A stretch of DNA of 64,000 nucleotides from Abyssalbus ytuae (GCF_022807975.1 NZ_CP094358.1:3596001-3660000); one strand, 5' to 3'; counted from the stretch's first letter, positions 1-9,975 are shown. Translations and numbers: made by a program. Notes: generated from the letters alone by a model not told the origin.

Positions 1-577
1 GCGCAATTATGAAAATATAAACATGAAGAGTTTGCTGGAAAAATAAAGTTAGGTAACAGGTTACCGGCTGTTAATTAATTGGAATTTGCGAAGAACCCGA
101 AGACATGATACCTGGCAGAAGTAGCAAGTATGGGTATTTATATGTCTTATTAATATTCTTATTCCACCCTTCAACGGAATTATGCTTTCAAACCCCTTGA
201 AAGCCTACAGTGTTTCATACTTGCCTTATAAACATCTTCATATCATGCTATCTCATTTTTTGGTCTTATATTACTGCGGGGAGGAGTAGTTAAAAATATC
301 TGCGCACCGGGTTAACAGTCATTCGGTAAACCGCATTCAACAAAAGTAGAGCCGTACGGTTTTTTAATTCAGAATGCAGACTGCGGATTCATAAAATCGC
401 CTTTAGTAAATTTAGAGATTGAGGTATGAGGAAACATCCTAAATACTTTAACAAAATCATAAAGTATTTTGCTGCGGTAGCCCTAAATTGTAATTTTAGA
501 AATTAATTTAAAGTTTTGTTGTATCCAATAAGTAATTAAACGCTTTTACTTTCGACTAAACTGACTAAAATAATCTG
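1..577. other. Intergenic region upstream of bshA, no gene seen
   Basis: No open reading frame of convincing length or composition occurs here on either strand, and no tRNA-like cloverleaf is visible. A perfect inverted repeat, GGTAAC-AG-GTTACC, lies at 52-65. Twelve of its bases (GGTAACAGGTTA) recur on the opposite strand at 27299-27310, in a direct repeat inside the polysaccharide locus. The 100 bases before bshA are AT-rich, as expected of a promoter region, but I found no well-spaced match to the flavobacterial TTG/TAnnTTTG promoter. Confidence 0.5.
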
Positions 578-1705
578 ATGAAGATAGCCATAGTATGCTA
601 CCCCACTTTTGGAGGTAGCGGAGTAGTAGCCACTGAGCTGGGGATAGCACTTGCCAACAGGGGGCATGAAATTCATTTTATTACTTACAAACAGCCGGTA
701 AGACTGGCATTTTTAACAGGAAATATTCACTTTCATGAAGTACACGTTCCTGAATATGATCTGTTTCACTACCAGCCTTATGAACTGGCACTGTCCAGTA
801 AGTTGGTGGACATGGTTAAACTTTATAATATAGAGCTATTGCATGTTCATTATGCAATTCCGCATGCGTATGCCGGTTATATGGCCAAAAAAATGTTACA
901 GGAAGAAGGCATAAATATTCCTATGGTAACTACTTTACATGGTACTGATATTACCCTGGTGGGCAATCACCCGTTTTATAAGCCGGCAGTTACTTTTAGT
1001 ATTAACAAATCGGATGTGGTTACCTCGGTGTCCGAAAGCCTTCGAAAAGATACCATGAGGCTTTTTAATGTAAAAAGAGAAATAAATGTAATTCCTAATT
1101 TTATAGATTCAGCTAAATACAATCATGAATTTACCGATTGCCAGAGGGAAATGATGGCAAATAAGGAAGAAAAAATTATTACCCACATAAGCAACTTCCG
1201 GGAAGTAAAAAGGATACCTGATGTAGTTAAAATATTTTATAAAATACAACAACAAATACCATCTAAACTAGTAATGGTAGGTGAAGGCCCTGAAAAAGAG
1301 TATGCCGAATATTTATGTGATGATCTGGGAATTACAGATAAAGTATTGTTTTTGGGGAATAGTACGGAAATAGACAAAATCTTAAGTTTTTCCGATTTGT
1401 TTTTACTCCCTTCCGAAACTGAAAGTTTTGGTTTGGCCGCTTTGGAAGCCATGATAAACGGGGTTCCGGTAATTTCAAGTAATACCGGGGGTATTCCGGA
1501 AGTAAATACTCATGGCTTTACCGGTTATTTAAGTAACGTGGGAGATGTAGATGAAATGGCAAAGAACGCATTAAAAATATTATCTGACCCTGAGGGACAT
1601 CTAAAATTTAAAGAAAATGCACGCAAAGGAGCTTTAAAGTTTGATATAGAAAAAGTGGTTCCTTTATATGAAGCTATTTATCAGAAAGCGTTCATTTTGG
1701 TATAA
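578..1705 (+). CDS. bshA: N-acetyl-alpha-D-glucosaminyl L-malate synthase BshA
   Basis: BshA is a cytoplasmic GT-B (GT4) glycosyltransferase that transfers GlcNAc from UDP-GlcNAc to L-malate, the first step of bacillithiol synthesis. The N-terminus has the BshA-type opening (IAIVCYPTFGGSGVVATELG) with the glycine-rich loop near residues 12-16. The middle carries HVHYAIPHAYAGYMAK and TTLHGTDITLVG, both typical of BshA rather than of general GT4 enzymes. The C-terminal half has the nucleotide-sugar EX7E motif (ETESFGLAALEA). Length, 375 residues, is normal for the family. No other bacillithiol gene is in the window. The last 35 bases before its final codons reappear downstream at 25151-25185, so its 3' end is one edge of a repeat-bounded island. 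Confidence 0.95.
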   Translation: MKIAIVCYPTFGGSGVVATELGIALANRGHEIHFITYKQPVRLAFLTGNIHFHEVHVPEYDLFHYQPYELALSSKLVDMVKLYNIELLHVHYAIPHAYAGYMAKKMLQEEGINIPMVTTLHGTDITLVGNHPFYKPAVTFSINKSDVVTSVSESLRKDTMRLFNVKREINVIPNFIDSAKYNHEFTDCQREMMANKEEKIITHISNFREVKRIPDVVKIFYKIQQQIPSKLVMVGEGPEKEYAEYLCDDLGITDKVLFLGNSTEIDKILSFSDLFLLPSETESFGLAALEAMINGVPVISSNTGGIPEVNTHGFTGYLSNVGDVDEMAKNALKILSDPEGHLKFKENARKGALKFDIEKVVPLYEAIYQKAFILV

Positions 1706-1912
1706 TTTTATACCCGGTTACAGAAAGTTACTTACTTCAAAAAGTCACAAAAACACATCAAAAGGTTACATAGAAAAAAAGAAAAACACGAGTATTGCTT
1801 GATATTGTAGCACTTAGGTTTTTATTGATAATTGCGCGCTGTTATGTGTAGGTTTTTTCATTCAAAGACTGTCTTTTAAAGGGATATATTTGGGTGGAAA
1901 AACTTATTCATA

Positions 1913-4366
1913 TTGAGGCTAAAACTATTATTACTTTTCTGTATGATTTCCCCTCTTGTTTTTGGACAAGACCTGAGCCGGATAGGCAAATCAAAATTGC
2001 TTACCTATTCTGGGGGGATAAGTGCCAATTCAGTTTTTTATGAAGGAGTTTCAAATCGTGATCCTTTCACATATGTACTCGCAGGAAATATAAACTTCAA
2101 TATAAGTGGTATTTATAATATCCCTTTATCTTTTACTTACTCCAATCAAAAATTTACAAATAATCAACCTTTTAAATTTAACCGGTTAAGCCTGCACCCG
2201 TCTTATAAATGGGTGACAGCTCATATTGGAGATGTAGCAATGACCTTTTCCCCTTATACGTTAAGCGGCCACCAGTTTACCGGGTTGGGGTTTGATATTA
2301 CCCCAAACGGACCTTTTAAAATAAGTGCCATGTATGGAAGGTTTTTAAGGGCAGCAGAATATGAAGCTGACAAACCCCAATCTGTACCGGCTTTTGAACG
2401 TTATGGTTATGGTTTTAAAACATCCTACGATTTTAAAGGAGTGGCAACTGTGGGCCTTATTTTTTTAAGTGCAAAAGATAAAGAAAATTCTATTGTCAAT
2501 CCTGTTCCTGCTGAATTAGGGTTAAACCCTGCCGAGAATGCGGTAATAAGCCTGGAAACCAGGTTTAGTTTATTTGAGAAAGCAAAAATTGAATTGGAAT
2601 ATGCCTATTCCGGTATTACCCGCGATACCCGTCTTAGCGGAGAGGCTCCGGGTGGGTTGCTGTCCTTTATTTTAAAAGAAAATGAAAGTACATTTTATTA
2701 TAAGGCTTTACGTGCTAATTTTACATATCCTGCAGGAAATGGATCTGTTGGAGCCGGATATGAAAGAGTAGACCCCGGATACCGTACTTTTGGAGCCTAC
2801 TTTTTTAATAATGACCTTGAAAATATTACAGTGAATGCCAGCCAGGCAGTATTTAACGGAAAGTTGAATATTAGTACAAATGCCGGTTTTCAAAGAGATA
2901 ATCTTGATAATTCAAAATCGTCTGAACTTCAAAGACTGGCTAGTGCGGTTAATTTAAATTATACATATTCCGAAAAATTATCTTTAACAGGTTCCTACTC
3001 TAATTTTCAGTCTTATACCAATATAAAAGATCAGTTTGATTATATAAACCAGGTTTCGGGATTTGATAACCTCGATACTTTAAATTACAGGCAAATATCG
3101 CAAAATGCCACCCTGGGAGTTAACTATGTGCTTATCAAGGCCCCGAAAAAAGAAAGTTCTGTCAATTTTAATACAACCTATCAGCGTTCCGATAACCGGC
3201 AAAATAACAAAACCATAGAAAACGGACTGTCAGAGTTTTATAACGGGGTGTTATCTTATACATTGGGATTTCCCCAACAGAATCTTAATATTTCACTTGC
3301 CGGAAATACAAGTTATAATGTTTTTGGAGCTGATGAAAACCTTACATTGGGGCCTACATTAGCAATAGGAAAGCAATTTTTTGATAAAAAGTTAAAAACC
3401 GCTTTTTCCGGTTCATATAATACTTCCTTTAATAATGGTGAAAAGCAAAACAATGTTTTAAATTTCCGGTTGGGAGGCAATTACCCTTTCCTCAACAACC
3501 ATAATCTGTCTTTGAACCTGATGTCGTTGTTCCGTAGTAATCACTCCGGCAACAATAACGACTTTACGGCCACATTAAGCTATACATACAATTTCAGCAA
3601 TTTTAAACTTCATTTAAAAAAGCGGCCATCGTTAACCACACCGCAAAAATCCAAACCGGACATGGTAAGCTTCAGGTACAGGGATGGTACGTATAGTGGT
3701 ACTTTGCCGGAAGTAACCTCACAACTGAATAATACAAGGATAAGTACCCGGTTTTCAGATATTCCTTTCTATAAACAAGATGAGTTAAAAATACTTTTTG
3801 AGTTGGTAAAAGAGCAGGAAAAGGCCGGCACCTACAAAGAAAAAGCATTAACGTTTCTTGAAGAACTGTACAGTTATGAGGACTTTACCCGCGTTTATGA
3901 CAAATCTGTGCTTGCAGTGGTCAATAAACTCAAGTACGATATGCAGGATGTTGATTACGTTCTCGAAAAACATTTTGTAGACCTCAAAGCAAAATTTGAC
4001 AGCCACCCCCTGGCAAAAAAAGATATGAATAGTTTGAGTGAAGCTGACAAAAAGAACCTCCCTGAATACAAAAAACTGAAACAGAAAATAAATTTAGGAC
4101 TGGAAAGGATGGCAGCCCACCGGTGGATGGAGAAAAAAATATACACTTATGAGACCGAAACTATTTTAAACCCTCCTGGCGGATTATTAAAAGAATTTAA
4201 AGAAGGACATAAACATACTGCCTTTAAAAAGTTTGAAGAAACCGGGGACATTCATAAAGTAGAATTGTATTTAGAGATAGCCATTATAGACTTTTATTAC
4301 AAAAAATCCCTTAACGAAATACAGCCTGAAAATTTTACGCTCAGGTATTTAAAAATTAAAGAATAG
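1913..4366 (+). CDS. Outer-membrane beta-barrel-like protein with helical C-terminal domain
   Basis: I do not recognise a named family. The protein starts with a clear signal peptide (about residues 1-19, ending VFGQ). Residues 20 to about 600 are dense in alternating aromatic/polar strands (for example FTYSNQKFTNN, LSYTYNFSNFKLHL), the pattern of an outer-membrane beta-barrel. From about residue 620 to the end the character changes to charged amphipathic helices (DELKILFELVKEQEKAG onward), an unusual soluble tail for a barrel. The start is TTG at 1913; the signal peptide begins directly there, so no later start fits. The next gene begins 11 bases downstream, which implies co-transcription with the large Fn3/toxin protein. 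A role as membrane anchor or export partner for that protein is inference only. Confidence 0.6.
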   Translation: MRLKLLLLFCMISPLVFGQDLSRIGKSKLLTYSGGISANSVFYEGVSNRDPFTYVLAGNINFNISGIYNIPLSFTYSNQKFTNNQPFKFNRLSLHPSYKWVTAHIGDVAMTFSPYTLSGHQFTGLGFDITPNGPFKISAMYGRFLRAAEYEADKPQSVPAFERYGYGFKTSYDFKGVATVGLIFLSAKDKENSIVNPVPAELGLNPAENAVISLETRFSLFEKAKIELEYAYSGITRDTRLSGEAPGGLLSFILKENESTFYYKALRANFTYPAGNGSVGAGYERVDPGYRTFGAYFFNNDLENITVNASQAVFNGKLNISTNAGFQRDNLDNSKSSELQRLASAVNLNYTYSEKLSLTGSYSNFQSYTNIKDQFDYINQVSGFDNLDTLNYRQISQNATLGVNYVLIKAPKKESSVNFNTTYQRSDNRQNNKTIENGLSEFYNGVLSYTLGFPQQNLNISLAGNTSYNVFGADENLTLGPTLAIGKQFFDKKLKTAFSGSYNTSFNNGEKQNNVLNFRLGGNYPFLNNHNLSLNLMSLFRSNHSGNNNDFTATLSYTYNFSNFKLHLKKRPSLTTPQKSKPDMVSFRYRDGTYSGTLPEVTSQLNNTRISTRFSDIPFYKQDELKILFELVKEQEKAGTYKEKALTFLEELYSYEDFTRVYDKSVLAVVNKLKYDMQDVDYVLEKHFVDLKAKFDSHPLAKKDMNSLSEADKKNLPEYKKLKQKINLGLERMAAHRWMEKKIYTYETETILNPPGGLLKEFKEGHKHTAFKKFEETGDIHKVELYLEIAIIDFYYKKSLNEIQPENFTLRYLKIKE

Positions 4367-4377
4367 GAAATTTATAT

Positions 4378-7300
4378 ATGAGGACAAACCTGCTTAACTG
4401 TATAGTCGCCCTGTTATTATTTTATGGAAATTTGTTTTCCCAAACCTATCCTGTTACCATTGTAGCACAGACAATACCACCCTCCCCGGTTTATTTTTCC
4501 TCCTATTCCGATGCCCATACACTCAACAGCCCCCTGCGGGTACAGCTTATATTAAATGATATCAGTATAGCTAACCTGCCAGTAAGATTAAAAATATATT
4601 TTGAAGGCAATGGCATAAACTTTCAGGGCAATGATGAGGTGTTTGGGGCCAGTCCGTTATTTTTAGAAGGCGGTATACCGCTTACCCTTACCAATGCGGA
4701 ACTGGCCCCTTACTTTAATTTACAAAACATTACCGGTATTAATGCCAATCGGTATGCACAACCCATTGCTGAAGGAACCGGTCAGTTCTGTTTTGAAGTC
4801 TATGATGTTTTTACCGGTAACAGGCTCTCACAAAAAACCTGTGCCTCCGCTTATATCTTCAGAAATGACCCTCCCATACCTGTCCTCCCGTATAAAGATG
4901 AAACCATTGATGTACAAAACCCCCAGAACATTCTTTTTCAATGGACTCCCAGGCATATTAATGTAAGTAATGTAGAATATGAGTTAAGCATAGTAGAAAT
5001 ATGGGATGAATATGTAAACCCGCAGGCCGCATTTTTCTCCCTGCCCCCCGTTTACCAGGTAACTACCCGCAACACCTCTTATCTTTTAGGCCCGGCTGAC
5101 CCGTTGCTGCTTCCTAATAAAAAATATGCATGGAGAGTACAGGCAAAAGCCATGGCCGGAGCTGAACATATCGGGGTGTTTAACAATAACGGATATTCCG
5201 AAATCTTCTGGTTCAGTCACAGTCAGTCCTGTGAGCCGCCTCCCAATATTAATTCCGAAGTAAAGGGCACCCGCCAGGCCAATATTACCTGGGATGATTT
5301 TTCAACTGATATCCCTGAGTATTTAGTACGTTACAGGGAAAGATCATCACCCAATGGGGGAGATGGGCAGGAAGCCCAATGGTTCTATGCCCGCAGTAAT
5401 ACCAACTGGGTAACCCTTTGGGACCTTCGCCCCGGTACACCTTATGAATACCAGGTAAGCCGTAAATGTGAAATTATCCAGAGCGATTATTCCCCGGTAA
5501 AAACCTTTACCACCTTCATAGCAGAAGATGCTTCCAACCTTGATAATTGCGGAATAAGCCCGGACATAAATATATCCAATACCGAACCACTGGAAAGCCT
5601 TTTGGTAAACGACGTTTTTAAGGCTGGCGGCTTCCCGGTTAAAGTGTTGGAAGTAAATGGGGGCAACGGCCGGTTTAGTGGTGCAGGCTATGTCACCATG
5701 CCCTACCTTAATAATATTAAAGTAGCGGTGGAGTTTACCAATATTCTCATTAATACTGATAAAGACCTTATAGAAGGGATGGTCATTACCAAATACGATC
5801 CCGAATGGAGTGGTATACTGGACACGGATACAGTGATAGATGAGATTGAGGCCCTCCGGGAAATAGCAAAGCTCATACTTTCCACCCTTGGAACCTTTAC
5901 CGGCACCCCGGAGCAAATAGCCACTTTAGAAGAGCAATCCCAACAACAGGCATCGCATGTACAGCAGTTACTGGATAACCCCGGAGTTTCCCCGGAGGTT
6001 AAGGAGGAACTCTCCGCCAGCCTGGCAGAATACCAATCGGCTCAATCAGATCTTACAGGAAAAGCCACTTCCGGAGGCCCCAACCCCGACGGATATGATA
6101 CCTCCCCGCAGGTAAATGCGTTTAACCAGTTGCAGGAAAGTATAGAAAAAGCCACAAAAGAGGTGGAGGGAACGGCTAATACGACCTCATTTGATTTTGA
6201 AGTGTCACAATCCTTAGATGAAATTTATAAGGAAGAAAAACTGTCAATGGATGTTTTGCCCACCGATTCATCCAGGCAAATTTTTGATTATGAAGGGATC
6301 TTAAGCAGTGAATTTGAAAGTTATTTAGCGGCACTAAACCCTGGTGGTATATATAAAGTAAAAGTTTATACATACAATTCGCAGTCTGAAATTTTAACTG
6401 CCATCGAATCTATAGTGCCTGCAGAAGACGAAATCCTGATTTTTGTTCAGAAACGGGAAGACAAAGCCTTGATAAAATTAAGTCTGGGAACCTCAGTGAA
6501 CAAGGCACTTATTGAAAAAAATATTTCAAAAGAAGAAATTGTAGATATTATTAATGAAGCCTCACCCCGAACATTAAAAACATCGGTTTTATTTCATGAA
6601 ATAGAAGTGAGCATGGCCTCTTACGCCCTCGTTAGGGAGGCACAAGCTTATGATGGAAATATAATGGCTTTGCTTGCTATAAAACTTTTGGAGAAGGGCA
6701 TTCAGGGTATAGAGAGTTTTAAGCTAAGCCAGGAATACTGGAACCCTGAAACTTCAGGATATAAGCCCTTATTCGGGCAAAGCAAAATAGAAAATGCTTT
6801 TATATGTGGCGTATACAACGGGCTTATAGATGAAGCCAAAGCCATTCCGGAACTGGGATCCCTGCTTATAAAAATATCTACATCCGAAGAAAACCAAAAA
6901 AGGTTAAAAGAGGATATCGATAAACTTTTAGAAGCAGGTATTTTAAATACCCTGATAGAAGGATTCATTAACAAATACCAGGGCCAGAATAATGCAACGG
7001 TAAGTTACCATATAGGAAAAGACGTGGTTTTTTTAGCAACGTTTTTCGTGTCGTTTACCACTGCCACAAAAGCCGGTAAGGTAACCGGTTTTGTAACATT
7101 GATGAACCCTTTTGAAGAAGCATTCAATCTTTTAAAAACAATTTCCCGTGCAGGATTGTCTGTAACCAGGGCCGGACAAAATATTATTATACATATTGGT
7201 AATGATATTGCCCGTTTTATAGCCAAAGTAGACGTTAATAACATATTCAGGGATATAAAATGGATAAAAAGCGGGGAAACGCTACAGATTATAGAAAATG

Positions 7301-7977
7301 TTAAGTATATTGACGAACTTGGGGATGAAGCTTTTGGAACCCTGGCCATTATAAAAAATGGCGATGAGGTTGGGGTGAAGGGTGTTAGCGAAGCAGGGAG
7401 TTGGATTACTTATATTGGAAAAAGTATTGATGATCTGGTAGAAGCGCCTATTGGATATCAGTTTTACACAAGAAAAGAGCAAACATTTATTCGTAGAATA
7501 AATGTTTCTGACCCTACTACTCCCCAACTTACTGTTAGATATGGTAAAATTGTTAGAGCTGAGGGTAAAGTACTTACAAATGCTGACGAAATAAAATTAC
7601 TTTTAAAAACGGATGCTAATAAGGCATTTTTTTGGTCAGGCAGGACATCAAATAGTATTGGGGTAATGAATATGGCATTGGAAATAGCACAAGGTAAAGG
7701 CGGAACTACTTTAGAGGGAATATTAGAAAAGTATAAAATTGTAATGCCTGAGTGGAATGATAATATACCATCTGTTGTAAAGTTATGGGAAGATGTTTCT
7801 GCTTTGTATGCAAATCAGGTTTCAGGTGAAATTAGGGTCGTGTTAGGTAAAAATTTAAGATCGGGTAGTATATGGGAAACGGTTGAACTACCAAGGCTTA
7901 AACAAAATCCTAAAGTAACAAAAATTTATGCAATTGACCCTGAAACAAAAATTGAAATTCTATTATGGACAAAATAA
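4378..7977 (+). CDS. Large secreted fibronectin-III protein with C-terminal polymorphic-toxin-like module
   Basis: A signal peptide covers residues 1-22 (ends NLFSQ). Residues about 25-280 resemble the TANFOR-type N-terminal region of Bacteroidetes surface proteins as I recall it (motifs ILFQWTPRH, YELSIVEIWDEY, YAWRVQAKA). A fibronectin-III domain follows at about 285-380 (ANITWDDF, LRPGTPYEYQVS). A helical and coiled region spans roughly 480-600, then mixed alpha/beta linkers. The last ~125 residues form a compact separate module with FWSGRT, KGGTTLEG, SGEIRVVLG and SGSIWETVELPRL, like the tip of a polymorphic toxin. Base composition becomes clearly more AT-rich over this last part than in the first 2.5 kb. 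The stop overlaps a tiny downstream gene that fits an immunity protein. The toxin activity cannot be named from sequence alone. Confidence 0.65.
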   Translation: MRTNLLNCIVALLLFYGNLFSQTYPVTIVAQTIPPSPVYFSSYSDAHTLNSPLRVQLILNDISIANLPVRLKIYFEGNGINFQGNDEVFGASPLFLEGGIPLTLTNAELAPYFNLQNITGINANRYAQPIAEGTGQFCFEVYDVFTGNRLSQKTCASAYIFRNDPPIPVLPYKDETIDVQNPQNILFQWTPRHINVSNVEYELSIVEIWDEYVNPQAAFFSLPPVYQVTTRNTSYLLGPADPLLLPNKKYAWRVQAKAMAGAEHIGVFNNNGYSEIFWFSHSQSCEPPPNINSEVKGTRQANITWDDFSTDIPEYLVRYRERSSPNGGDGQEAQWFYARSNTNWVTLWDLRPGTPYEYQVSRKCEIIQSDYSPVKTFTTFIAEDASNLDNCGISPDINISNTEPLESLLVNDVFKAGGFPVKVLEVNGGNGRFSGAGYVTMPYLNNIKVAVEFTNILINTDKDLIEGMVITKYDPEWSGILDTDTVIDEIEALREIAKLILSTLGTFTGTPEQIATLEEQSQQQASHVQQLLDNPGVSPEVKEELSASLAEYQSAQSDLTGKATSGGPNPDGYDTSPQVNAFNQLQESIEKATKEVEGTANTTSFDFEVSQSLDEIYKEEKLSMDVLPTDSSRQIFDYEGILSSEFESYLAALNPGGIYKVKVYTYNSQSEILTAIESIVPAEDEILIFVQKREDKALIKLSLGTSVNKALIEKNISKEEIVDIINEASPRTLKTSVLFHEIEVSMASYALVREAQAYDGNIMALLAIKLLEKGIQGIESFKLSQEYWNPETSGYKPLFGQSKIENAFICGVYNGLIDEAKAIPELGSLLIKISTSEENQKRLKEDIDKLLEAGILNTLIEGFINKYQGQNNATVSYHIGKDVVFLATFFVSFTTATKAGKVTGFVTLMNPFEEAFNLLKTISRAGLSVTRAGQNIIIHIGNDIARFIAKVDVNNIFRDIKWIKSGETLQIIENVKYIDELGDEAFGTLAIIKNGDEVGVKGVSEAGSWITYIGKSIDDLVEAPIGYQFYTRKEQTFIRRINVSDPTTPQLTVRYGKIVRAEGKVLTNADEIKLLLKTDANKAFFWSGRTSNSIGVMNMALEIAQGKGGTTLEGILEKYKIVMPEWNDNIPSVVKLWEDVSALYANQVSGEIRVVLGKNLRSGSIWETVELPRLKQNPKVTKIYAIDPETKIEILLWTK

Positions 7978-8195
7978 CTTATTCAATAATCTCGCGAGGA
8001 GAATTAAAAATAAAATATAAAGGCAAATCAATTATAATTACTGGAGAATTAATATTTAACCCTCCAATATTTTATGCTGATTTAATTGTATTAGAAAAAA
8101 TAAAAGGGTTAAATTATAAAGAAAAAAAACAAATTGTTGAATTTATTAAAAAAGATAGTTTGAAAAATATTGGTACCGAAATTATATTTGATTGA
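7965..8195 (+). CDS. Small protein, candidate immunity protein for the upstream toxin module
   Basis: This 76-residue protein has no signal peptide and should be cytoplasmic. Its ATG lies inside the last codons of the toxin-like gene (13-base overlap), a coupling typical of toxin/immunity pairs. The layout is short beta strands with a 'basic-GKSIIITGELIF' hairpin, an FYAD motif, a helix (YKEKKQIVEFIKKDS) and a final strand (TEIIFD). This resembles my memory of Imm74-type immunity proteins, but a profile search is needed to be sure. The gene is very AT-rich and matches the composition of the toxin module rather than of the Fn3 part, consistent with the two moving together. Alternative: an unrelated small hypothetical protein. 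Confidence 0.55.
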   Translation: MDKITYSIISRGELKIKYKGKSIIITGELIFNPPIFYADLIVLEKIKGLNYKEKKQIVEFIKKDSLKNIGTEIIFD

Positions 8196-8231
8196 AAGGA
8201 TTTAAACAAAGCAGATATTAAAATACCCACT

Positions 8232-8256
8232 CCCCGAAGTCTCCCGACTTCCGGGG
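8232..8256. repeat. Intergenic palindromic element, copy 1
   Basis: An inverted repeat with arms CCCCGAAGTC and GACTTC-C-GGGG around a TCCC loop; one C is bulged on the right arm. It sits in the 408-base gap after the immunity candidate and is followed by AAAATAA, so it could also act as a terminator. The core AAGTCTCCCGACTT is shared with the other copies in the window. Confidence 0.7.
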
Positions 8257-8309
8257 AAAATAACAAAAATATATAGCACATAGTCAGGAGGCTATGCAGA
8301 AGCAGGCCC

Positions 8310-9737
8310 CCCCAACCTATAAAGCAAAATTTTTAAAATTCTTGTAGGTTTATAACTCATGGTAAATCAGTAATTAAGCTGGTTTAAACAATTCTTTTCT
8401 CTTCATTTCCACCCTTTATAAAGAAAACAGTAACCTTTTGTATACTCTTTTTCTTATGAGCTACTTAAAATAAAAATTACATTCACCCCCATATTTATGA
8501 AGGCCATTTGGCACTACGCCTAATGAATTTTTAATAATTGTAAAAGTGCACGGGGCACCTTTAAAATATTTAAGTAAATCATAAAACAATAAACAGTACA
8601 CACATGAAGGTAATAGGAAAATTATTAATAGCAGTAATTATTTTAATGGTTTTGTCTTGTAATCAGGATGATGAAGGATCTGGTCCTGTTTTAGAAATAG
8701 AAAACCTGGAATTACAGTTAACTTCAATAACAATGTACGAAGCAAAATTCCAGGTTAATTATAAAATAATCAATGCATCTTCTCTTATACTTGAAAAAGT
8801 AATGTATAAAAAGTTAAATGCATTGGAATGGAAAGAAAATAGAGGAGAAACTATCATAGGTTTGGAACCCGGCGTAAAATATGTAGCGAAGTCTGTCCTT
8901 ACGGTAGATGAAGTAAACAAAGAAAGCCCTGAAATTTTTTTTACCACCTATGGCTTTAACCATGAAGATTTATTAGGAGACAGAATACTTTTAAATCGTC
9001 AGTTTGATATTTTTTCTAGTGACGGAAATTCTAATTTCACAGAGGCAGCTCCACTTAAAGGGTATCTTAAAGTTGATAATGATAGCCTTGAACTAAAAAG
9101 TATTGAGGTTATGTCGGATTACAGAATTATAATAAGCTTACCGGAGAATACTCAATATTTTTTTGAAAAGGATGAAGAATACATAGAATCTAAAAAATTC
9201 TCAATAGGCTTATTTAGCGGAGAATATTATACTGAGATTACAGAATCTTTTAATTACTCTTCCAATCCTTTAGTTAAAGAATTTACCCTTTACAATAAAT
9301 ACCCTCAAATAAACAGTGTGGAAGTTAACAAATCCTATGTTTGTGAAAATGGCCAGGGGTTTAACAAATTAAAAGTAGAAGGTAATTTTTGGACATTGGT
9401 GGGAAGGTTTTATGACAATGCAAATGATAATTATAACAACCCCCGGGAATTGTCTTTAAGTATTACAAGTGTTAATAATCCGGCCATACAGAAGGTATTC
9501 CTAAAAGAAGAAGATATGGTGTATGATAAGGCAAATTACACTTCGGAGTATTGTGATAAAGATGCATATTATTCGGCAGAAATTATTTCTTATAACCCTT
9601 TTCATACACTGCAAAATATTTATTTGCATCTGTCCGAAGAAAACTTTCCTTCAGGCGAGTATATATTAAAATACGATGTAGTTGATTATGGTGATGAAGA
9701 ATTTAATTCTAACGAATATTTATTTACCCTGGAATAA
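8310..9737 (+). repeat. Duplicated 1.4-kb block, copy 1 (leader plus lipoprotein gene)
   Basis: The 290 bases before the lipoprotein gene at 8604, together with the gene itself, match 10661-12091 almost base for base outside the 5' third of the gene. The shared leader begins with CCCCAACCT and includes the conserved stretch AAAATTCTTGTAGGTTTATA. The block has no insertion-sequence ends, so it reads as a segmental duplication. The gap between 8196 and 8603 contains nothing else beyond the palindrome at 8232. Confidence 0.85.
8604..9737 (+). CDS. Putative surface lipoprotein, paralogue A
   Basis: The first 20 residues form a lipoprotein signal peptide with lipobox MVLSC, followed by acidic residues (NQDDEGSG), which in Bacteroidota often favours surface export. 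The rest, about 350 residues, is beta-rich with an Fn3-like strand pattern near residues 30-125 (GLEPGVKYVAKS). No enzymatic motif is visible and I do not recognise the family. It is a recent duplicate of the gene at 10958-12091: residues from about 146 to the end are nearly identical, while about 31-145 differ at many positions. It lies between the toxin/immunity pair and a toxin-antitoxin pair. Confidence 0.75.
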   Translation: MKVIGKLLIAVIILMVLSCNQDDEGSGPVLEIENLELQLTSITMYEAKFQVNYKIINASSLILEKVMYKKLNALEWKENRGETIIGLEPGVKYVAKSVLTVDEVNKESPEIFFTTYGFNHEDLLGDRILLNRQFDIFSSDGNSNFTEAAPLKGYLKVDNDSLELKSIEVMSDYRIIISLPENTQYFFEKDEEYIESKKFSIGLFSGEYYTEITESFNYSSNPLVKEFTLYNKYPQINSVEVNKSYVCENGQGFNKLKVEGNFWTLVGRFYDNANDNYNNPRELSLSITSVNNPAIQKVFLKEEDMVYDKANYTSEYCDKDAYYSAEIISYNPFHTLQNIYLHLSEENFPSGEYILKYDVVDYGDEEFNSNEYLFTLE

Positions 9738-9784
9738 GCAAATGTAATTGTCACATCATGGCAAGTACCCCTCCCCAGCATACT

Positions 9785-9808
9785 CCCCGAAGTCTCCCTA
9801 CTTCGGGG
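9785..9808. repeat. Intergenic palindromic element, copy 2
   Basis: Arms CCCCGAAGT and ACTTCGGGG form a perfect 9-base stem around CTCCCT. It lies 47 bases after the lipoprotein gene and is followed by an A-rich run. The sequence just after it (9809-9866) is also repeated after copy 3, so the palindrome belongs to a larger duplicated intergenic unit. Confidence 0.7.
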
Positions 9809-9975
9809 AAAAAATAAAAAACAAATCTTTATCTAAGAAAAAAGTATAAGTTGGTTAGGAGGTAACCAATAATAGCCAACTCATAATTGATATTGCGCAG
9901 CAGGTGGCAAAAACAACATCCGTAGCAATAGTATAAATCATTAAATTTGTAGAAGATAAAAAAACAATAGGATAT

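Noticed and set aside
500-577. Promoter for bshA at TTG 519 / TACTTTCG 547
   Set aside because: The spacer is about 25 bases, too long for the flavobacterial promoter, and the -7 box is imperfect.
5347-5916. 189-codon minus-strand frame opposite the Fn3/toxin gene
   Set aside because: Antisense shadow of a well-supported plus-strand gene, with no recognisable domain or start context.
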